Shown here: in pieces, positions 34,079 to 46,277 of the stretch | How the letters are laid out: each line of letters starts with the position of its first letter | How positions within the stretch are numbered: the first letter of the stretch is position 1 | Assembly: GCA_024699855.1 (NCBI GenBank) | Contig: JAMPIQ010000001.1 | Location: forward strand, 16,058,001 to 16,122,000 | Reading direction: 5' to 3' | From: Aphelenchoides besseyi | Taxonomy: Eukaryota; Nematoda; Chromadorea; Rhabditida; Aphelenchoididae | Length of the DNA: 64,000 nucleotides | The notes under the pieces: generated by a model | Database searches by the model: none | Seen by the model: the letters and a program-made list of their open reading frames with translations, nothing else | What the model was told of the DNA's origin: nothing | Made by a program: the position numbers and the translations under genes

Positions 34079-37000
34079 GCGCGTACTGTAAAAACTTTTT
34101 GGACCATACGATGCAAAAACAAATGAGTCCGAAAACCTCGGGGGAAATTTCGTGACACGTCGAATCAAAATCCTTTTTCGTAATCAAAATTCACGTCTCT
34201 GATTGACGTGGCAGAAGGATTCTCACTTTCGTCTGCCCACCACTGATGAACTCGGAGAGCGCACGTTCACGAAAATTTGCATCTCCACAAAAATGGGAAG
34301 ATTTTTGCCGTCGATCACGCGAAATCGGCGCGTGGAACGGGTTTCTGCGCGCAGGTGGGAATCTGGCGCCTCGAGGCGCACGCCCGATTTTCGCTTTCGC
34401 GCAACTCCCGAAGAAGAAGAAGAGCGGAATTGACCTTTCGAATTTGAACGTCCACAAACTCAACTCGTCCGACTACGCACTCACACACACGTCTCCAGGC
34501 ACAAAAAAATCAAAAGGTCGCCATGCAGACGGAGAACAGCTGATCGCAAAAATTGACCATGAAGTTTTTTTGCCACATGCTCATCCTCCCCACAACAAGT
34601 GACCAGCTGCGTTGAGGAGAGGAACGTAAAAGTAAAATCGCCCTACAAAAATCGGATCAAATCTCCCACTGAAATTCCATCCATATAATCATCTTGATTA
34701 CGGAAAGCAGTACATACAACCTTTCCCAGCAACGCATTCATTAAAATTATTGAACAGAAAGGCGTCAGCGAAAAGCAAATTAAAATTTTTGTTATTTAAG
34801 ACAAAGTGATCACGCAGGTAAACGTCACACATCTACCGTAGATCTCCGATTGTCAAACTGGAAAGCGCCAAGCTAATCGGCATCATGAGCTGATTCCCTT
34901 TTTTGGAGGCAAATTTGTAAATGCGGAAGTTCAAGAGGGTTAGTAGTCCAGCACAATAAACGAAATTCTATTCTTTCACCCGCGGAGAGAAAGACGATTA
35001 GTTACTGTAGTGGGTGATTTAGTGTAGTGAGGAGGGAGGGAGTCTGCAAGTCCACGCGTGATAAAGAATAAACCGTTTTTTCAGCCACGTCGTCCCCTCC
35101 TCCCTTTGCTTGTTTGACCATTTTTGTTTGTTACGCATAAAAGGAGCGGCGATTTCAAACGCTTTGCAGACACAAAAAAATAGCCAAACAGTTCGTGCGT
35201 AGAGTCACCTGAACCAACTTTACGATTTTGAATGTTATCATATTTTTTGTAGAAACGAACAAAAAAGAAGTGACCCAATTCACCCGCTTTACGAATTGCA
35301 AACCCAAAGCCCAAAAAAATTCGTACCAATAGTTCAAATTTGCTGTTTCTTTCTTCTCCTGGCCATTCGCTATCAGCTGTTGGCGATCGAAGTTAGGTAG
35401 AGGTGTATAGCCGGACCGGCCTCGAGCTTATCAGTCTCTTCGGGGCGGCGATTTTGCTGCAAAAACAAAAAGAAACAAAAAATACTCATGAAAAATTACG
35501 ATCAGCTGACTTTTGGCCCACTCGTTTTTGTTTGACAAGAGTTGATTGCCACATTGCGTATAATAAAAGGGCGTACGGATTTGACAATAAAAGTCAAATA
35601 AAAAACGTCAATTTTTGTGACCCAAAGATCATCGAGATTTGCCCATACGGTAGGTCCATGGAGACAAAAAAAGTTGACAAAAATTTGCCCACTGGAGCGC
35701 GACGCGTCCTCAGGCGAATTGAATTAGTCGCGGCACCAAAATTTTCAATCAACTTGTCAGAACAAAGAAGTCGGCAATCAAACGCCTGACTTAATTCGAT
35801 TAACACTCTCGGGGCCCACCGAAAAAGAACAATGCAAATTTGACCGCTTGCTGTGGTTGAGTTGGCGGAAAGAATCGCCCTTTTGTGGGGCCCAATCGAA
35901 TTTCCGCTATTGCTTACGGTCTTCTGAGTTTTTGGACTCCATTAGCAAAATTCATGAGGAGATAAGCCTTCGTAGGGGAGTACAAGTTATAAACGACGTC
36001 ACGTACAAAAGCCGATGGGATCCGCTCTTCAACCATTAATCTTCAACCTCTTAATTTCCGTTCTGATTCTCGAAACGTTCGAGAAGTCCGAAAGGTCACA
36101 AAAAACACGGCGGATTAGCCGCCAGAAGCAAATCGAGGAAGTAGAATTGAGTCAAATTTTAGCGTCGTCCTCAAACGTTTCTCTGTTGGAACAGCGCGCA
36201 AGCACCGCGCTCTCCGCCCCCAAAAAATTGTGTCCACTCGCGTTGTTTGTTTTGAAGCGACGCAAAAAACGAAGAACGAGAATTCGCGACGAGCTCCAAC
36301 GACGCAAAAAAATCGTCGATGCGTTTCAATCGGTCATCAAGTTGAAGAGCAACAGACAATCCCGCTGTTACGCGCGGAACGTGAATGCGAAAGTGACCGC
36401 GCGGATTCTCTTTCGTGCCGCCGGCGACAAGTTTTTGCGACTCGTTGGCTCATTTCGCCGTAACAATCGAAAAGAAGAGGGAGAACGCAACGACTCACGC
36501 AAAAAACAACAACAACGTTCTTCGCTTCGATCCTCTTCGAATACGCCAAGAACAATACTTTCGTTTACTTCCACTGGAATGTCTTCTCACGTTCGAAATC
36601 AAAAACAAACAAAAAAAAAGATCGTCCGCTGGTCAGCGGCTGAAACGCGGAACCAAAAAATCGAGGGAATTTCAGACGACAAACACTGAAGTTGCGAGAT
36701 CGTGAACTCGAATGCGTCTGAACGCAGATGAGATCGATGTTGTTTCGCATTTGCATAGACGCGTCATCTCCGCACCCACACCAGAAGTCGTAGATGACTC
36801 CACTGCGCCGTCAAAAGAAGACGAGTCAAACGTTCCAAAAAAATCGCAGAATGACCGCGCCGTGGGCTCGTTTCGAAAACCGGATTTTTTGGATGCGCAA
36901 ATCCCGATCATCCACCGGCAGACAGTTCGAAAGCGTGAACTTCAGATAGAAAAAAAGGAACGAAGCCCACAGGGTTGACCTTCGCTTGTGGAACAACACT

Positions 37001-38724
37001 ACGGTAGTGAAGGGCCACTTCTTTTTCGTTTCACGTCGTCCAACTCCACGGTCGGACAAAAACAATCGAAAGCGCAAACAAACTGAACGGACCGTTGAAA
37101 TTCGAAGAGGGAATTCGCATCTTCGATGACGCGCGTGAAGCAGATCAACGGACAAAGAGAAATTTTTTTGCGAAATTCGATTGCGCATCTCCGAGTAGGC
37201 CAAACGGACGCGCAGAAACAAGACGATTATTTTCCCGGAGTTCAAATTCCCGCCCCATGGCCAATCAAAACGTTGCGGATCAGTCGGCGCGCAACAGCCA
37301 AAAGTCCGAAATCATCTCGGGAATCAAATCGCTATGTAGACTTGAAGATTGCGAACTTGAGTTCTCGGGGAAAGTTCTTCCGGTTTTAGTGACCGCAAAA
37401 TTCGCGTCGTCGTCGAATTTCGCGGACGCTTTTTGGCCGTTGGCTTTTGTGCATTCGCTCTGTCCCACTTGTTGCGCGACTCGAACGCAGAAAAAAACTT
37501 CCGCTCTTCATCAAAAAATTCGATTTTTGTTTGTTTTTTACCTCCCGATTCCCAACAGCGTCCATTTGAATCATAAGCGCGGACTCACTTATCACACTCA
37601 AAAACGAAAACTTTCGTCCGACACGCAAGAGTGGACGCTCTGCGATTTCTTGCGTCGTTTCACGACGACGGCCAGGTCAAAGAAACGAAAATTTCACAAG
37701 AATTTTTTCGGCTCCAAATGTACGACCATAAACGGATTGGAGGACACAAAGTAATCACGAAAATGGCCAACAGTTTTGCTACAAAAACAACACGACCGCT
37801 TACTGTCGACGCGAAACGATTGGCGAAGGGGAGCTTCAGTGGGCAGTCGAAGCCAAAGGGCAGAGAAGAAAATTGCAAAACGAGATGATCCAACGTCGAA
37901 GATTGCGATTCTGCGCGCGCGCCGTTCTTTTTCCTCCTGATATGAATGACGCAAAAAGCGTGCTCTCGCGACGCCACAAATTCGGAATTTACGTGTGATG
38001 AAATCGCAAAGTTTTCGACTGATCTTTTTGTTTGGCACTCACGCAAAGACAAAGTGTTTTTGGCCATTGTTTCGCAATGTCCATCGACGTGTGATCCCTG
38101 TCGAAGTACAAAAATCGTAAAGTCCTGAGAGAGACGGCCGAAATTCAATGCTTTTCAGTTACTCGATAGCTGCCGCGATAATCAGTGAAATTAATCGCGA
38201 AAACGGTCAGAATCTTACCGTATGGTCTTTAAATCCTTGGTCAATTTAGGCAGAATGTTCAAAGCTAATTGAAAGCCTGTCGACAGATTAATCGCAGGCT
38301 TATAGTAGGAAAACCAACTTACGAAAAGCTTTAAGAAAATGTGTTTTTTTGTACTGTAGAGTCGAAATCGTAATGTGAATTAGACTAAATTACTTTATCG
38401 TAACTTGGAGGCTTCGAACGCAAAGCCGTAATCTTAAGAAATTGATCCTAATTTTACATACCACATTACAGCTTGGTATGTGATCAACATAATTAATTCA
38501 TTGGCTTGTTTCAGTGTCCATACATTCAATAGTTGATTGCCGTCATTTACCGGTTTTTTAAAATTATGCCAAAGGTCTTCGCACATAGTGACGTTCTTTT
38601 CTTCTTATTGCTGATCTTAGATCTTTATTGCAACGATATATGACGTGTTTCTTGTGCTTTCTAACTGCTTGTTGTGTACGGGAACTGACTCTCGCTGATT
38701 GTCATGTCCTTTATTTTCTCAGAA
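34079..38724. other. large gene-free interval upstream of the nuclear receptor gene
   Basis: About 4.6 kb without a recognisable gene, much longer than other gaps in the window. Open frames of 160-224 codons occur on both strands (for example 36015-36689 and 37095-37754 on plus, 37660-38148 on minus), but they translate to Arg/Lys/Ser-rich text with no domain, and no splice pattern. The cause is a stop-poor composition: many A-runs inside CG-containing contexts such as 'cgcaaaaaa' and 'tttttgcg'. It may be regulatory DNA or a remote 5' exon region of the receptor gene. Confidence 0.5.
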
Positions 38725-39333
38725 TCACACAATAAAAGCGTAGATTTGAACAAAACCGAAGCTGATTAGAAGACCGATCAGAAGCGCGGAAATCGAGTTC
38801 AATCCAACGGCTGCCGACGGAATTCGTTCATCCAAGTCGTCGGCTTCAGTTTTTGGCTCAACGACAACTTCCGGTTCTTCCTCGACTGATTCGTGTGATT
38901 TGATTGCGTTTTCTTGTACGATAAGTTGTTTGAGTGGCTGGTTGCAGAGGTCCTTGTCACAAATTGAGCATTTGCCTAAGGAAAAGAGTGAAAATAACCC
39001 TTGAAACAAATGTATTTGTACCTCGACCCTTGACCATAATTCTCGAACAGTCGTTTCCATTGGAACAACCACTTCTGTAAACTGAAAGGTACAACTACTG
39101 ATTACGAACTCTGGGCCATAGAACTCACTTTTCCCGTTTTCGTTTTTCAACGTGAAGCAAAATTCCGTGTGCGGTTCGCATTCCTCCGTGATATAACCCT
39201 CGATCGAAGCACAAGAATCGTGAGAGCAAGTTTGGCATCTTAGAGCACATACTGAAATCCATTTCAACAGGCTTTTCGCTTCGAACTAACCGGTTGAGAG
39301 GCCGAAAAGTAGGACGATCGGAATTCGCAACAT
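38725..39333 (-). CDS. Ly6/uPAR-type three-finger protein, GPI-anchored
   Basis: Exons 39333-39291, 39251-39129, 39081-39022 and 38975-38725. Signal peptide MLRIPIVLLFGLSTVCA, then the Ly6 cysteine framework: CQTCSHDSC, EECEPHTEFCFTLKN, SGCSNGNDC, and the closing CSICDKDLCNQ, where CxxDLCN is the family hallmark. An acidic stalk follows (EEEPEVVVEPKTEADDLDER), and the protein ends in a hydrophobic segment (SALLIGLLISFGFVQIYAFI) with small residues before it, as for GPI addition. Such proteins sit on the cell surface and bind receptors or channels. All three introns fit in phase. Confidence 0.85.
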
Positions 39334-39700
39334 GATCCAATTGCCACGTAGTCTCGAAAAGGGAAAATGATAAAAAAAAACGGCCAGTCGGAAACAGACG
39401 ACAAGTTCCCGTTGCTGCTGATCGCAAAACAAGTTTCTATCAGTGGTTTTTAAACTAAACAACTAGATCAGATTTTGAAAAAACAACGCAGCCGAGTACT
39501 CTAATGGATTCGATGCAAACTTTAATGGCAAAAGTGAAAACGGTTTTAAATTTCTTGACCACTTTGTGACGATAATCATCTCTTACGGCCTATCAGATGA
39601 CTCTTATGGTTCGCTTGTTTCGAGAAACCCAAATGGTCGTAAAGCGGTCACAAAAGCGAAACTCGCATTTAAATTCAAACATCTGTGGTCGGCGAAACGT
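39334..39700. other. short intergenic interval
   Basis: Upstream flank of the Ly6-type gene and 3' flank of the ZP gene; nothing recognised. Confidence 0.5.
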
Positions 39701-41325
39701 TTATGAACATTCTTGTGTTAAAAATTTGTGGTACGAGAAGATCAGTTTGCGTGTGAAATAGGAGAGACATATGAAAATCGCTAGTGCCGCCAAAACAACA
39801 ATTCCGGCTGTGGACGCTTCCAAACATTCCATTGAGTTCGATCGTTGCATCGCCTGCGCTGAAACAATCGCGTTAACAGGCCAATGAATCGAAACGAACT
39901 TCTCGAATTGGCGTTCTGCGGAACGATCTGCAACGTCGATTTGATGGTGTAAATCTCCAGTGGATGAGCGGCTGCCAACTTGGTCATGGGCTTCGCACGT
40001 TGTTGACATTGTTTCTGTGGACAGACGTTGACACAAGTCGTGACTTTGCACTCGAAATGAACGAAATCGGACGACGTGAATTGGAAACCGTAGATGTAAA
40101 CGTAAACGTGTTTGGAAGTGTTCTGCTAACGGTTATGCGTTATATTCGAGCTCTTCGACATTTGCGCTTTTACACTTTCATTCACAAGTATATCAATCAT
40201 ACTCTAACCTATGTGTTCTTTTTCGTTTGGATTAAACGTCGACATCAAAAGTTTTCTTGTTTTCAGTTACATATTCCTTGAAGTGCATATCTTGAGGGTG
40301 CAAGTGTAAAAGCGCAAATGTCGTATAACCTGATGAGGCGGTGTCGTAAAAACCGGTTCATCTACTGCTCTCGAGAGTTTGACTGCGCAACTGAAAAACA
40401 GATTACTCATTGAGCTAATTGAACGCTGACCCGCTGGAGTCAACGATGTTCACGGAGGCATCTTCGCTTCGTGTTCCATCGTGAGCGATGCAATCATGGA
40501 CGAACATGTCGAAGATTGCTGAACAAATTCAACGAAAACTTAACTCTTTTAAACTCACAAGTGTCTTTTAACTGAACATCCAAAGTCAATCGTTTTCCGA
40601 CCATTCCCTCGCTCACAATCGACCCCAAAAGTCCGTGATCTGACAACAATCTTAAACCCAATTCCGGAGATGCGGTCGCATTTCCCGAAACGGTCAAACT
40701 TTCAGTGCGCCTAAAAAGCTGATGTCAAAACGGACATCCGAATTCCGCAGTTACATCACTTTAATTGATGAATCAAAAGAGGGCGGCGATAAAGTTAACT
40801 GGAAGAACGTTTTTCGCCTGTAAATCACAACCAACTGTTATGTCTTCCATCGTTTGAACACAATGAGCAGCCAATGCCATCGATTCGTCGGTCAAGATCA
40901 TTGCATCAGGACTGACTATCAATCGAATTGAATGCTTTCCGGTTTTCTAAAGCAAGTTACCAACTTCGTTGTCGGAAAACTTCTACCTCGTTAAAGCGCA
41001 GACCACAAAAACCGCCGGTCGAGTTCAACGGCACAACAACCAAAAGATAATGACCACCATTTCCTTTCCATTTACAATCCGGATTCGAAAACTCTCCCTC
41101 TCCGAAAACAACACCGCTAAACGGATGTCCAAAACTCAAGTTGACCAACATACGATCGCTTGAACAGACCACCTCACGATCTTCAAACCCAACCGATCAC
41201 TACAATTGAATCGACCACTCACCCTCAAGGAGACGATATCCAGCAACCTAAAGCGCCAGACCGTCTTCGAATAATCACCCGTGACTCACCCGTAGAATAA
41301 AGAAAATCAAAATCGCCAATTTCAT
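39701..41325 (-). CDS. zona pellucida (ZP) domain protein, cuticlin-like
   Basis: Nine exons: 41325-41290, 41247-41223, 41180-40987, 40946-40800, 40718-40559, 40518-40431, 40390-40330, 40122-39900 and 39858-39701. A very short signal exon (MKLAILIFFILR) is followed by the ZP-N half (VVCSSDRMLVNLSFGHPFSG, NPDCKWKGNGGHY, FCGLRFNE). The ZP-C half has TVSGNATASPELGLRLLSDH, IFDMFVHDCIAHDGTR, DSSGCAVKL and FVHFECKVTTCVNVCPQKQC. A C-terminal membrane helix follows (GIVVLAALAIFICLSYF). This is the architecture of nematode cuticlin/ZP matrix proteins, which polymerise in the apical matrix after release from the membrane. Two exon joins were fixed by phase, including a 41-nt intron with a GTTCGT donor before TQAMQRSN. 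Confidence 0.92.
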
Positions 41326-41976
41326 TAACGGACCAAAGAAAATGACTGAAAAATATGCACAGGTTGAAATGGGAATCAAACTCGCGTCGAAGGTCAGACG
41401 GGCCGATCAGAACCGAGAGATTACTCAAAAAGGGTCGAGGGTACCCGTCAATTATTCAACGGAAGGGACGCGGATCGGTATGCTCCAAAAAACAATTTCG
41501 AATGAGCATAATAAATGGGTTTTTAAATTCCATTTACTGTAAGAAACAGAAGTTGAATGCTGCGAACAAGTCGGACAACAACAGATTCTTTCTTGTCCGT
41601 TGAACATCGGGATTTGTTACGCAAAGATGACGCGAAAATTGTCGTTGAGCACATCAATCGACAAAAGTTACGAGCCGACAACGATAATTACTCTGTGACG
41701 GCTTTAAGGAATTCTTTTCATAAGCAAAACTTCGAAAGACGGCCACTTGCAACGACAACAACTTTCTCATCCGACAACAAGCTCCACAAATCGTTTATTC
41801 GAATACACAAAGAAACACTTTCAATTGAATTAAATGGCGCGTATTTCGGTCTTCATCGGATCAACCATGTTGCCGAGAACCTTAAAAGACGGATTAGAAG
41901 GTGGTTTGAAATTGGGTTTTTAAAAGCAAATCGATTTCGTAGCAAACGGATAACAACCTGTAGAGTTAGCTTAATT
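41326..41976. other. intergenic interval
   Basis: A 145-codon plus-strand frame (41557-41994) is Arg/Asn/Thr-rich with no motif, runs antisense into the globin 3' end and is probably chance. 5' flank of the ZP gene lies at the left end. Confidence 0.4.
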
Positions 41977-42594
41977 CTAACTTACGTCAAATAAAGTGAA
42001 CCATGAGTCGTTGATTTGTTCGGTGTTCTCAACGCCTTGACTGCGCAAAACAACCTATGAGTGAAGTTGGGATCTTGTCTTCGAAAAGAAAACTTACCAT
42101 GAACTCAGTGTGCATATTCATAATATGAGCCTTAAAGATCGCTTTTTTGGAGTGCAATTTTGCGAGACTTTGGAAGAGTTTTTGCAATTCTTCTTGTTTA
42201 TCTAACGCGTCAATAATTCTATTGAAGCCACGACAGTAGACTTGAACGTGTTTCTTCAATTCCATTGAGTACATCAACGCCGAGTCCGGAATTGCACGAA
42301 ACTGCGGCCACAGGTCTTTGTAGAGCGGATACTCCGAGAACAAACTAAAGAATGTTAGTTGGCTGTTAAAGTGCTTACCGAATGAAGACAGTCAGTCCAT
42401 TATGCGTGAAGTGACGTTTCATCAACGCGAAACTCTCTTTGATTATTTGGACACGCTCAGCCGTCAATCGACTAATCTCTGTGGTTGCTAGTTCATCTGA
42501 AACGCCGAAGTTTATGTCAATCAGTGAGAGACGGGTAACCGTAATCAAACGATGAACTCGATGCTTTACTGATCGTCCGCGGAACTTGAGTCAT
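41977..42594 (-). CDS. globin
   Basis: Exons 42594-42540, 42496-42379, 42343-42098 and 42054-41977. The product, about 165 residues, reads LTAERVQIIKESFALMKRHF (helix A), LFSEYPLYKDLWPQFRAIP (B-C-CD with the CD1 Phe), ELKKHVQVYCRGFNRIIDAL (helix E with distal His) and SLAKLHSKKAIFKAHIMNMH (helix F with proximal His). Helix G follows. Nematode genomes carry many divergent globins, mostly neuronal or redox-related. The C-terminal helix H is short: the frame ends FTLFDVS at a TAG inside a GTAAGT, so a further exon may exist, since a 28-nt intron-like stretch follows and opens VVIRLLRN. The ATG follows a CTCGTTTAG acceptor. Confidence 0.85.
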
Positions 42595-43229
42595 CTAAAC
42601 GAGAATGTGGACTCTCAACTGACCGACGATACCTTTTATGGGATTGAACTCAACGGTCATAAGCATCTTACAAGTCCATCAGCTAAATTAAACTGTTTGC
42701 TATTTTGTAGGCTCGTGTGCGCACAAGACTACTTAGCGACGACGAAAATCCGCTTTCGACTTACCAGTCAGTTCAGGTTCTCGTCCTCAGTCAAATCTCC
42801 GGTTGTTCTTCGTCGACTATTGCACACTACTAAAGCGAAAAAGTCTCACAACCGAATACCGACAACGCCGACTTATGAATTACACTCGTTAACATGAAAA
42901 CGCGGAAGTCGACGTGGACATCGGTGGGCTTACAATTGGTCTTCAGGGATGACAATTTTTCTCTAATGGCACCGAAATCGTAATTCTGATTCTCTCGGAC
43001 GTCAACTGCCAACACGAACTACGTGATTCGACAACTGCGTCACGTGTCTTCTGCCTTTAATCGGATAGTGAAGTAAGCAGAATTATCGAATGAGAAGAAA
43101 TTCTCTCCGTCTGACCTACCAATTGTTTCAGCTTATTCAATCGTTAAGCTTATTTAACCTTCGAGCTGCCAACCAATAAACTCTTTTATTTCAACAACAA
43201 ACAAAAAACAATCAATAAGAAACAATCAA
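42595..43229. other. intergenic interval
   Basis: 3' flank of RRS1 and 5' flank of the globin gene. A minus-strand GTAAGTC near 42,770 follows an acidic stretch (GDLTEDENLN) that could be an untranslated or alternative globin first exon; not supported further. Confidence 0.35.
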
Positions 43230-44487
43230 TTACTTCCGAGCTTTAAGTCCACCAGCATTCGATTTATCTCCGAATTTCTTTACCGCACCGTTTCTGCCCT
43301 GAGATTTTCGTCCTGTGCCTTTGACTTTCTTTGGAGTCTTCGACTTCTTCTTCCGATCTCCATCCTCCTCATCGTCTGAAGAAACAAAAGTTAAAAAGCA
43401 ACATCTAACTACTTACGTTGATAAGAATGCTCGGCAGCAGCGTTGATTCTCGACTTAGAAATCTTTGGCTTCTTGGCGCTCATTCTTTCCAAAACCGCCA
43501 AATGTTTTGACTGTTCATCCTTCGCCGTCATTTCGTTTGGCTCGAACTAAATCCGCAGTCATAGAAATTACTTCAACTCATGACCTACTTTGCGCTTGAT
43601 TCCCAATTTTGGAGTCTTTTCGCCCTTCAATTTCTGTTGAAACTTTCCTTTTGATGCTGTGGCTTCTTTTGCGTGGTGTACTTGGAGTCCAAACTGCAAA
43701 TAAGTATTTCAATGACAACTATCATCCTCCGAACTCACATCACGATCACCGAGTGGAATCGAATTTGCTCCGTTGGCCTTGTAATGTCCAAAATCGCTGC
43801 TGCCACGATCGCCCATTCGACGTTTCACATTCCGCAAATTCTGAAGTTGATTCTTGGCAACTCGCTCTTTCTTTTGGTTTGCTCGTTCTTGAAAATAATC
43901 GACATTCGGATCTTTTTGATCGGGAATCTCAATCAACCAATCGCCTTCCTTTCCTCCGCGGTTGTAACCGTATCGTGGTTTCCAGGTCTGAATAAGAAAA
44001 TCAGTCCAACCGATTTAACCGATCACTCACCTTTGTCTCTTCGTCCCAAACTTTTTTGTCACGATTTGATTTGATGCCCTTAGAATGAGCGAACTTCTCC
44101 CAGCGAGTCAACGGTTGTTTTTGCGGAACCTGCAAACAATCAAACTGACTACTCAAAACGATTGAACCCACTGGCTTCTCTCGTGGTAACCCGTATATTT
44201 GATCAGGAAGTTCGGCGCAGATCGCATCTTGGACCGTGGATCTGGGCAACTTGAAGACGTTGTTAAACAGAACTTGAACGTTTTCGCGACTGATTTCTTT
44301 CAACTGATCGTCGGTTGGAACACTGAAAATATAAATAAAAATGCCAGAGATGTCGAACTCACATTTTAGACTTTCTGTCGAACTCGTAAGTCTCTCTGTC
44401 GACGACCAGCAAGTTTCCCGGATCAACCAACGGCTCAACGGTCTTTTCGACCTGGACCGACGGCAACGATGATGGAGCGTTGACCAT
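43230..44487 (-). CDS. rrs-1: ribosome biogenesis regulatory protein RRS1
   Basis: Exons 44487-44363, 44322-44172, 44129-44031, 43987-43739, 43693-43589, 43546-43417 and 43375-43230. Conserved blocks in order: LVDPGNLLVVDRETYEFD (family: FDLGNLLASD), LPREKPVPQKQPLTRWEKFA, KKVWDEETK, TWKPRYGYNRG with GDWLIEIP, and KKERVAKNQLQNLRNVKRRM. A later block LERMSAKKPKISKSR is followed by a basic GK-rich tail ending GGLKARK. RRS1 with RPF2 brings 5S rRNA, L5 and L11 into the pre-60S particle in the nucleolus. The window thus also encodes one of its clients, RPL11, although the two genes are 42 kb apart. Confidence 0.95.
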
Positions 44488-45053
44488 TTTGTTTGTGTTA
44501 ATAAGCGATTTTGTAGACTCTAGAAATGAGTTCTAAACACAAAAATAGGAACAAAAAAGCACACGCTCAGCAACCGAAAGCCGACTGGAAAGATGTGACT
44601 GAAAGTCAAGTGTTCCAAATTTACGAATTAAAGATACCATTTAGTTTAAAGACCAGATCTTCTTTATGACTTACTGGCTTAACTCCAACAAACCGGTATT
44701 CATAATCCAATCTTACAAGTTCTTATCGAAATACAAGAAATCAACTGAGAAGATTATATCGACTAAAATAAGTCTCGCAAAATGGTGTTCGCAGCATTAT
44801 GACATTATCAATTGAATAGCACGATCAACAGACACTGAAAAGCACACACCGAACGTTAATCAAAAGCCATCAAAGAAAAACGTCTGCTGTCTGACAATAG
44901 AACTTTTGAACTTCAATTCCAAGTGGTTGTTGTTTCTGTTCTTCAATCGGTCAAACATTCTTATTGAACGTTTGCTCTAAAGTCTGCTAACAAAAAGTTT
45001 TAGTTGATTGAAGGGGAAATGAAGTCTACTGTTTGCCTAGCAATCACTGTTGT
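44488..45053. other. intergenic interval
   Basis: 5' flank of RRS1. A-rich plus strand, no frame of note. Confidence 0.5.
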
Positions 45054-45077
45054 CCGCAATCCATTAGAGACCGCGGA

Positions 45078-45085
45078 TATAAAAG
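45078..45085 (+). promoter_or_regulatory. TATA box, left arm
   Basis: TATAAAAG, with a TTCAGT initiator-like sequence at 45109-45114. Confidence 0.65.
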
Positions 45086-45362
45086 TCGGGACGGAAAGAA
45101 GAACGGCGTTCAGTACCTTCAATTCTCCGGTCCGCAAACCGACGCAGAAGCTCTACAACACGCGTCCGATTGCGTGAGAATTTAACTGAACAGTTTTCAC
45201 CGTCATTGATCGTGCAAATAAAGATCGCTAGTCAAGTGGTCGTGGACCAAACTTTATTAGAACACTCGGCTCAATCAGTCCGCCAACGGCTGCGTGTTGA
45301 AGGAACGCGTGTTGGTGCGAACGGGAGATGTGGGACTGAACACCGGCGCTTCTCAGCCGGGT

Positions 45363-45370
45363 CTTTTATA
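45363..45370 (-). promoter_or_regulatory. TATA box, right arm
   Basis: TATAAAAG on the minus strand, with TTCAGT at 45340-45335. Confidence 0.65.
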
Positions 45371-45615
45371 TCCGCCATCTAATGGATCGCGGACATTAGG
45401 TTTAATTCTAATCCTCCAAAAATCTCAACTCCGAAATGACTCGACTCTATGGTTAGAACCGTTCACGAAAATGTAATAGCTACGCCAAGAATAATGTTAA
45501 ACAAACTACTTATAGAATTCAATCATCACCTTTAGACGTAGACAAAACACATAGCCACTTGTGATAAGCTTGTCAAAGCCCAAGTATTCAAACGACATTT
45601 CAGTTTCTATTTACA

Positions 45616-45826
45616 CTACAAAAGTAACAGCAGTTGTTGTTTCCAATTAACGATTTGGTTAATGAATGAATGAAGACAATTGATTTGCTCGTAATAATTA
45701 TTCTCTACAGAGCAAACGCAAACACCCGGACATTTTTTGGCTGATATCAGTTTGTAAGTGCTGGCTACTTTGCTCGATAATTTAACAAAACAGATGAATA
45801 AAAGAAATTCAAATCGCAAAATGACA
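45616..45826 (-). CDS. possible LRR N-terminal cap fragment
   Basis: After a TCATTTAG acceptor the minus strand reads a hydrophobic leader-like run (FEFLLFICFVKLSS) and then KKCPGVCVCSVENN, which has the CPxxCxC pattern of a leucine-rich-repeat N-terminal cap, and soon stops. No ATG opens the frame and no leucine-rich repeats follow on the left. It could be a lone exon of a decayed gene. Confidence 0.25.
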
Positions 45827-46277
45827 ACCTAAATGATACTGATATTTACAGAAGTTAGAGCTCGATGCAAAGCAATCGAGAGCTTCGAATTTTGACGCAG
45901 CTCAAAACTTGCCCATTGACTGGACACTTCAAAACAAATCCACTTTCTAGTTTTATTCAAGAGTACAAACCTCTCCAATCAAAGGTCCAAATTATATACA
46001 TTTGTTTGCTATTTATCAGGAATCGGAATAAGCACCAGAAGTCCAAGAACAAACTTCCATCACCTCTACGTATTTACGAACATTCGGTTGTTTCGATGAT
46101 CGTTTCTTCGTCGAGTATTTGAGAGCTTACGGTGAGAAGTTCACTGTGATTGCCCAATCGGACTGCAAGATCAAAATTTAAACGTTTTATTCAAAATATA
46201 AAAATTGATAAAAAAATATCAAAAAGTTATTAGTCAAAATGCAAATAAATTATGAAAAGTTTCTATGAAATGACCGG

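Larger units (their letters stand above)
45054..45392. repeat. inverted repeat of two TATA/AATAAA units facing each other
   Basis: The left arm (45054 to about 45225, plus) and right arm (45392 to about 45226, minus) begin alike: CCGC(A/G)ATCCATTAGA, then GCGGATATAAAAG, then GTTCAGT. Similarity continues less strongly through TCTCC(G/C)GT(C/T)CGCA and CAACACGCGT. Each arm has a TATA box (45078-45085; 45370-45363), a TTCAGT initiator-like site 30-33 bp further on, and an AATAAA (45217-45222; 45258-45253). The arms meet head-on. No long frame is present. Short LTR-like repeats or duplicated promoter-plus-terminator units are the obvious explanations. Confidence 0.75.

Noticed and set aside
36015..38148. 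Open frames of 160-224 codons on both strands between 36.0 and 38.15 kb
   Set aside because: They overlap each other, have Arg/Lys/Ser-rich composition with no domain or splice pattern, and are explained by stop-poor base composition.
41557..41994. 145-codon plus-strand frame
   Set aside because: Antisense to the globin 3' end, Arg/Asn-rich and without any motif.
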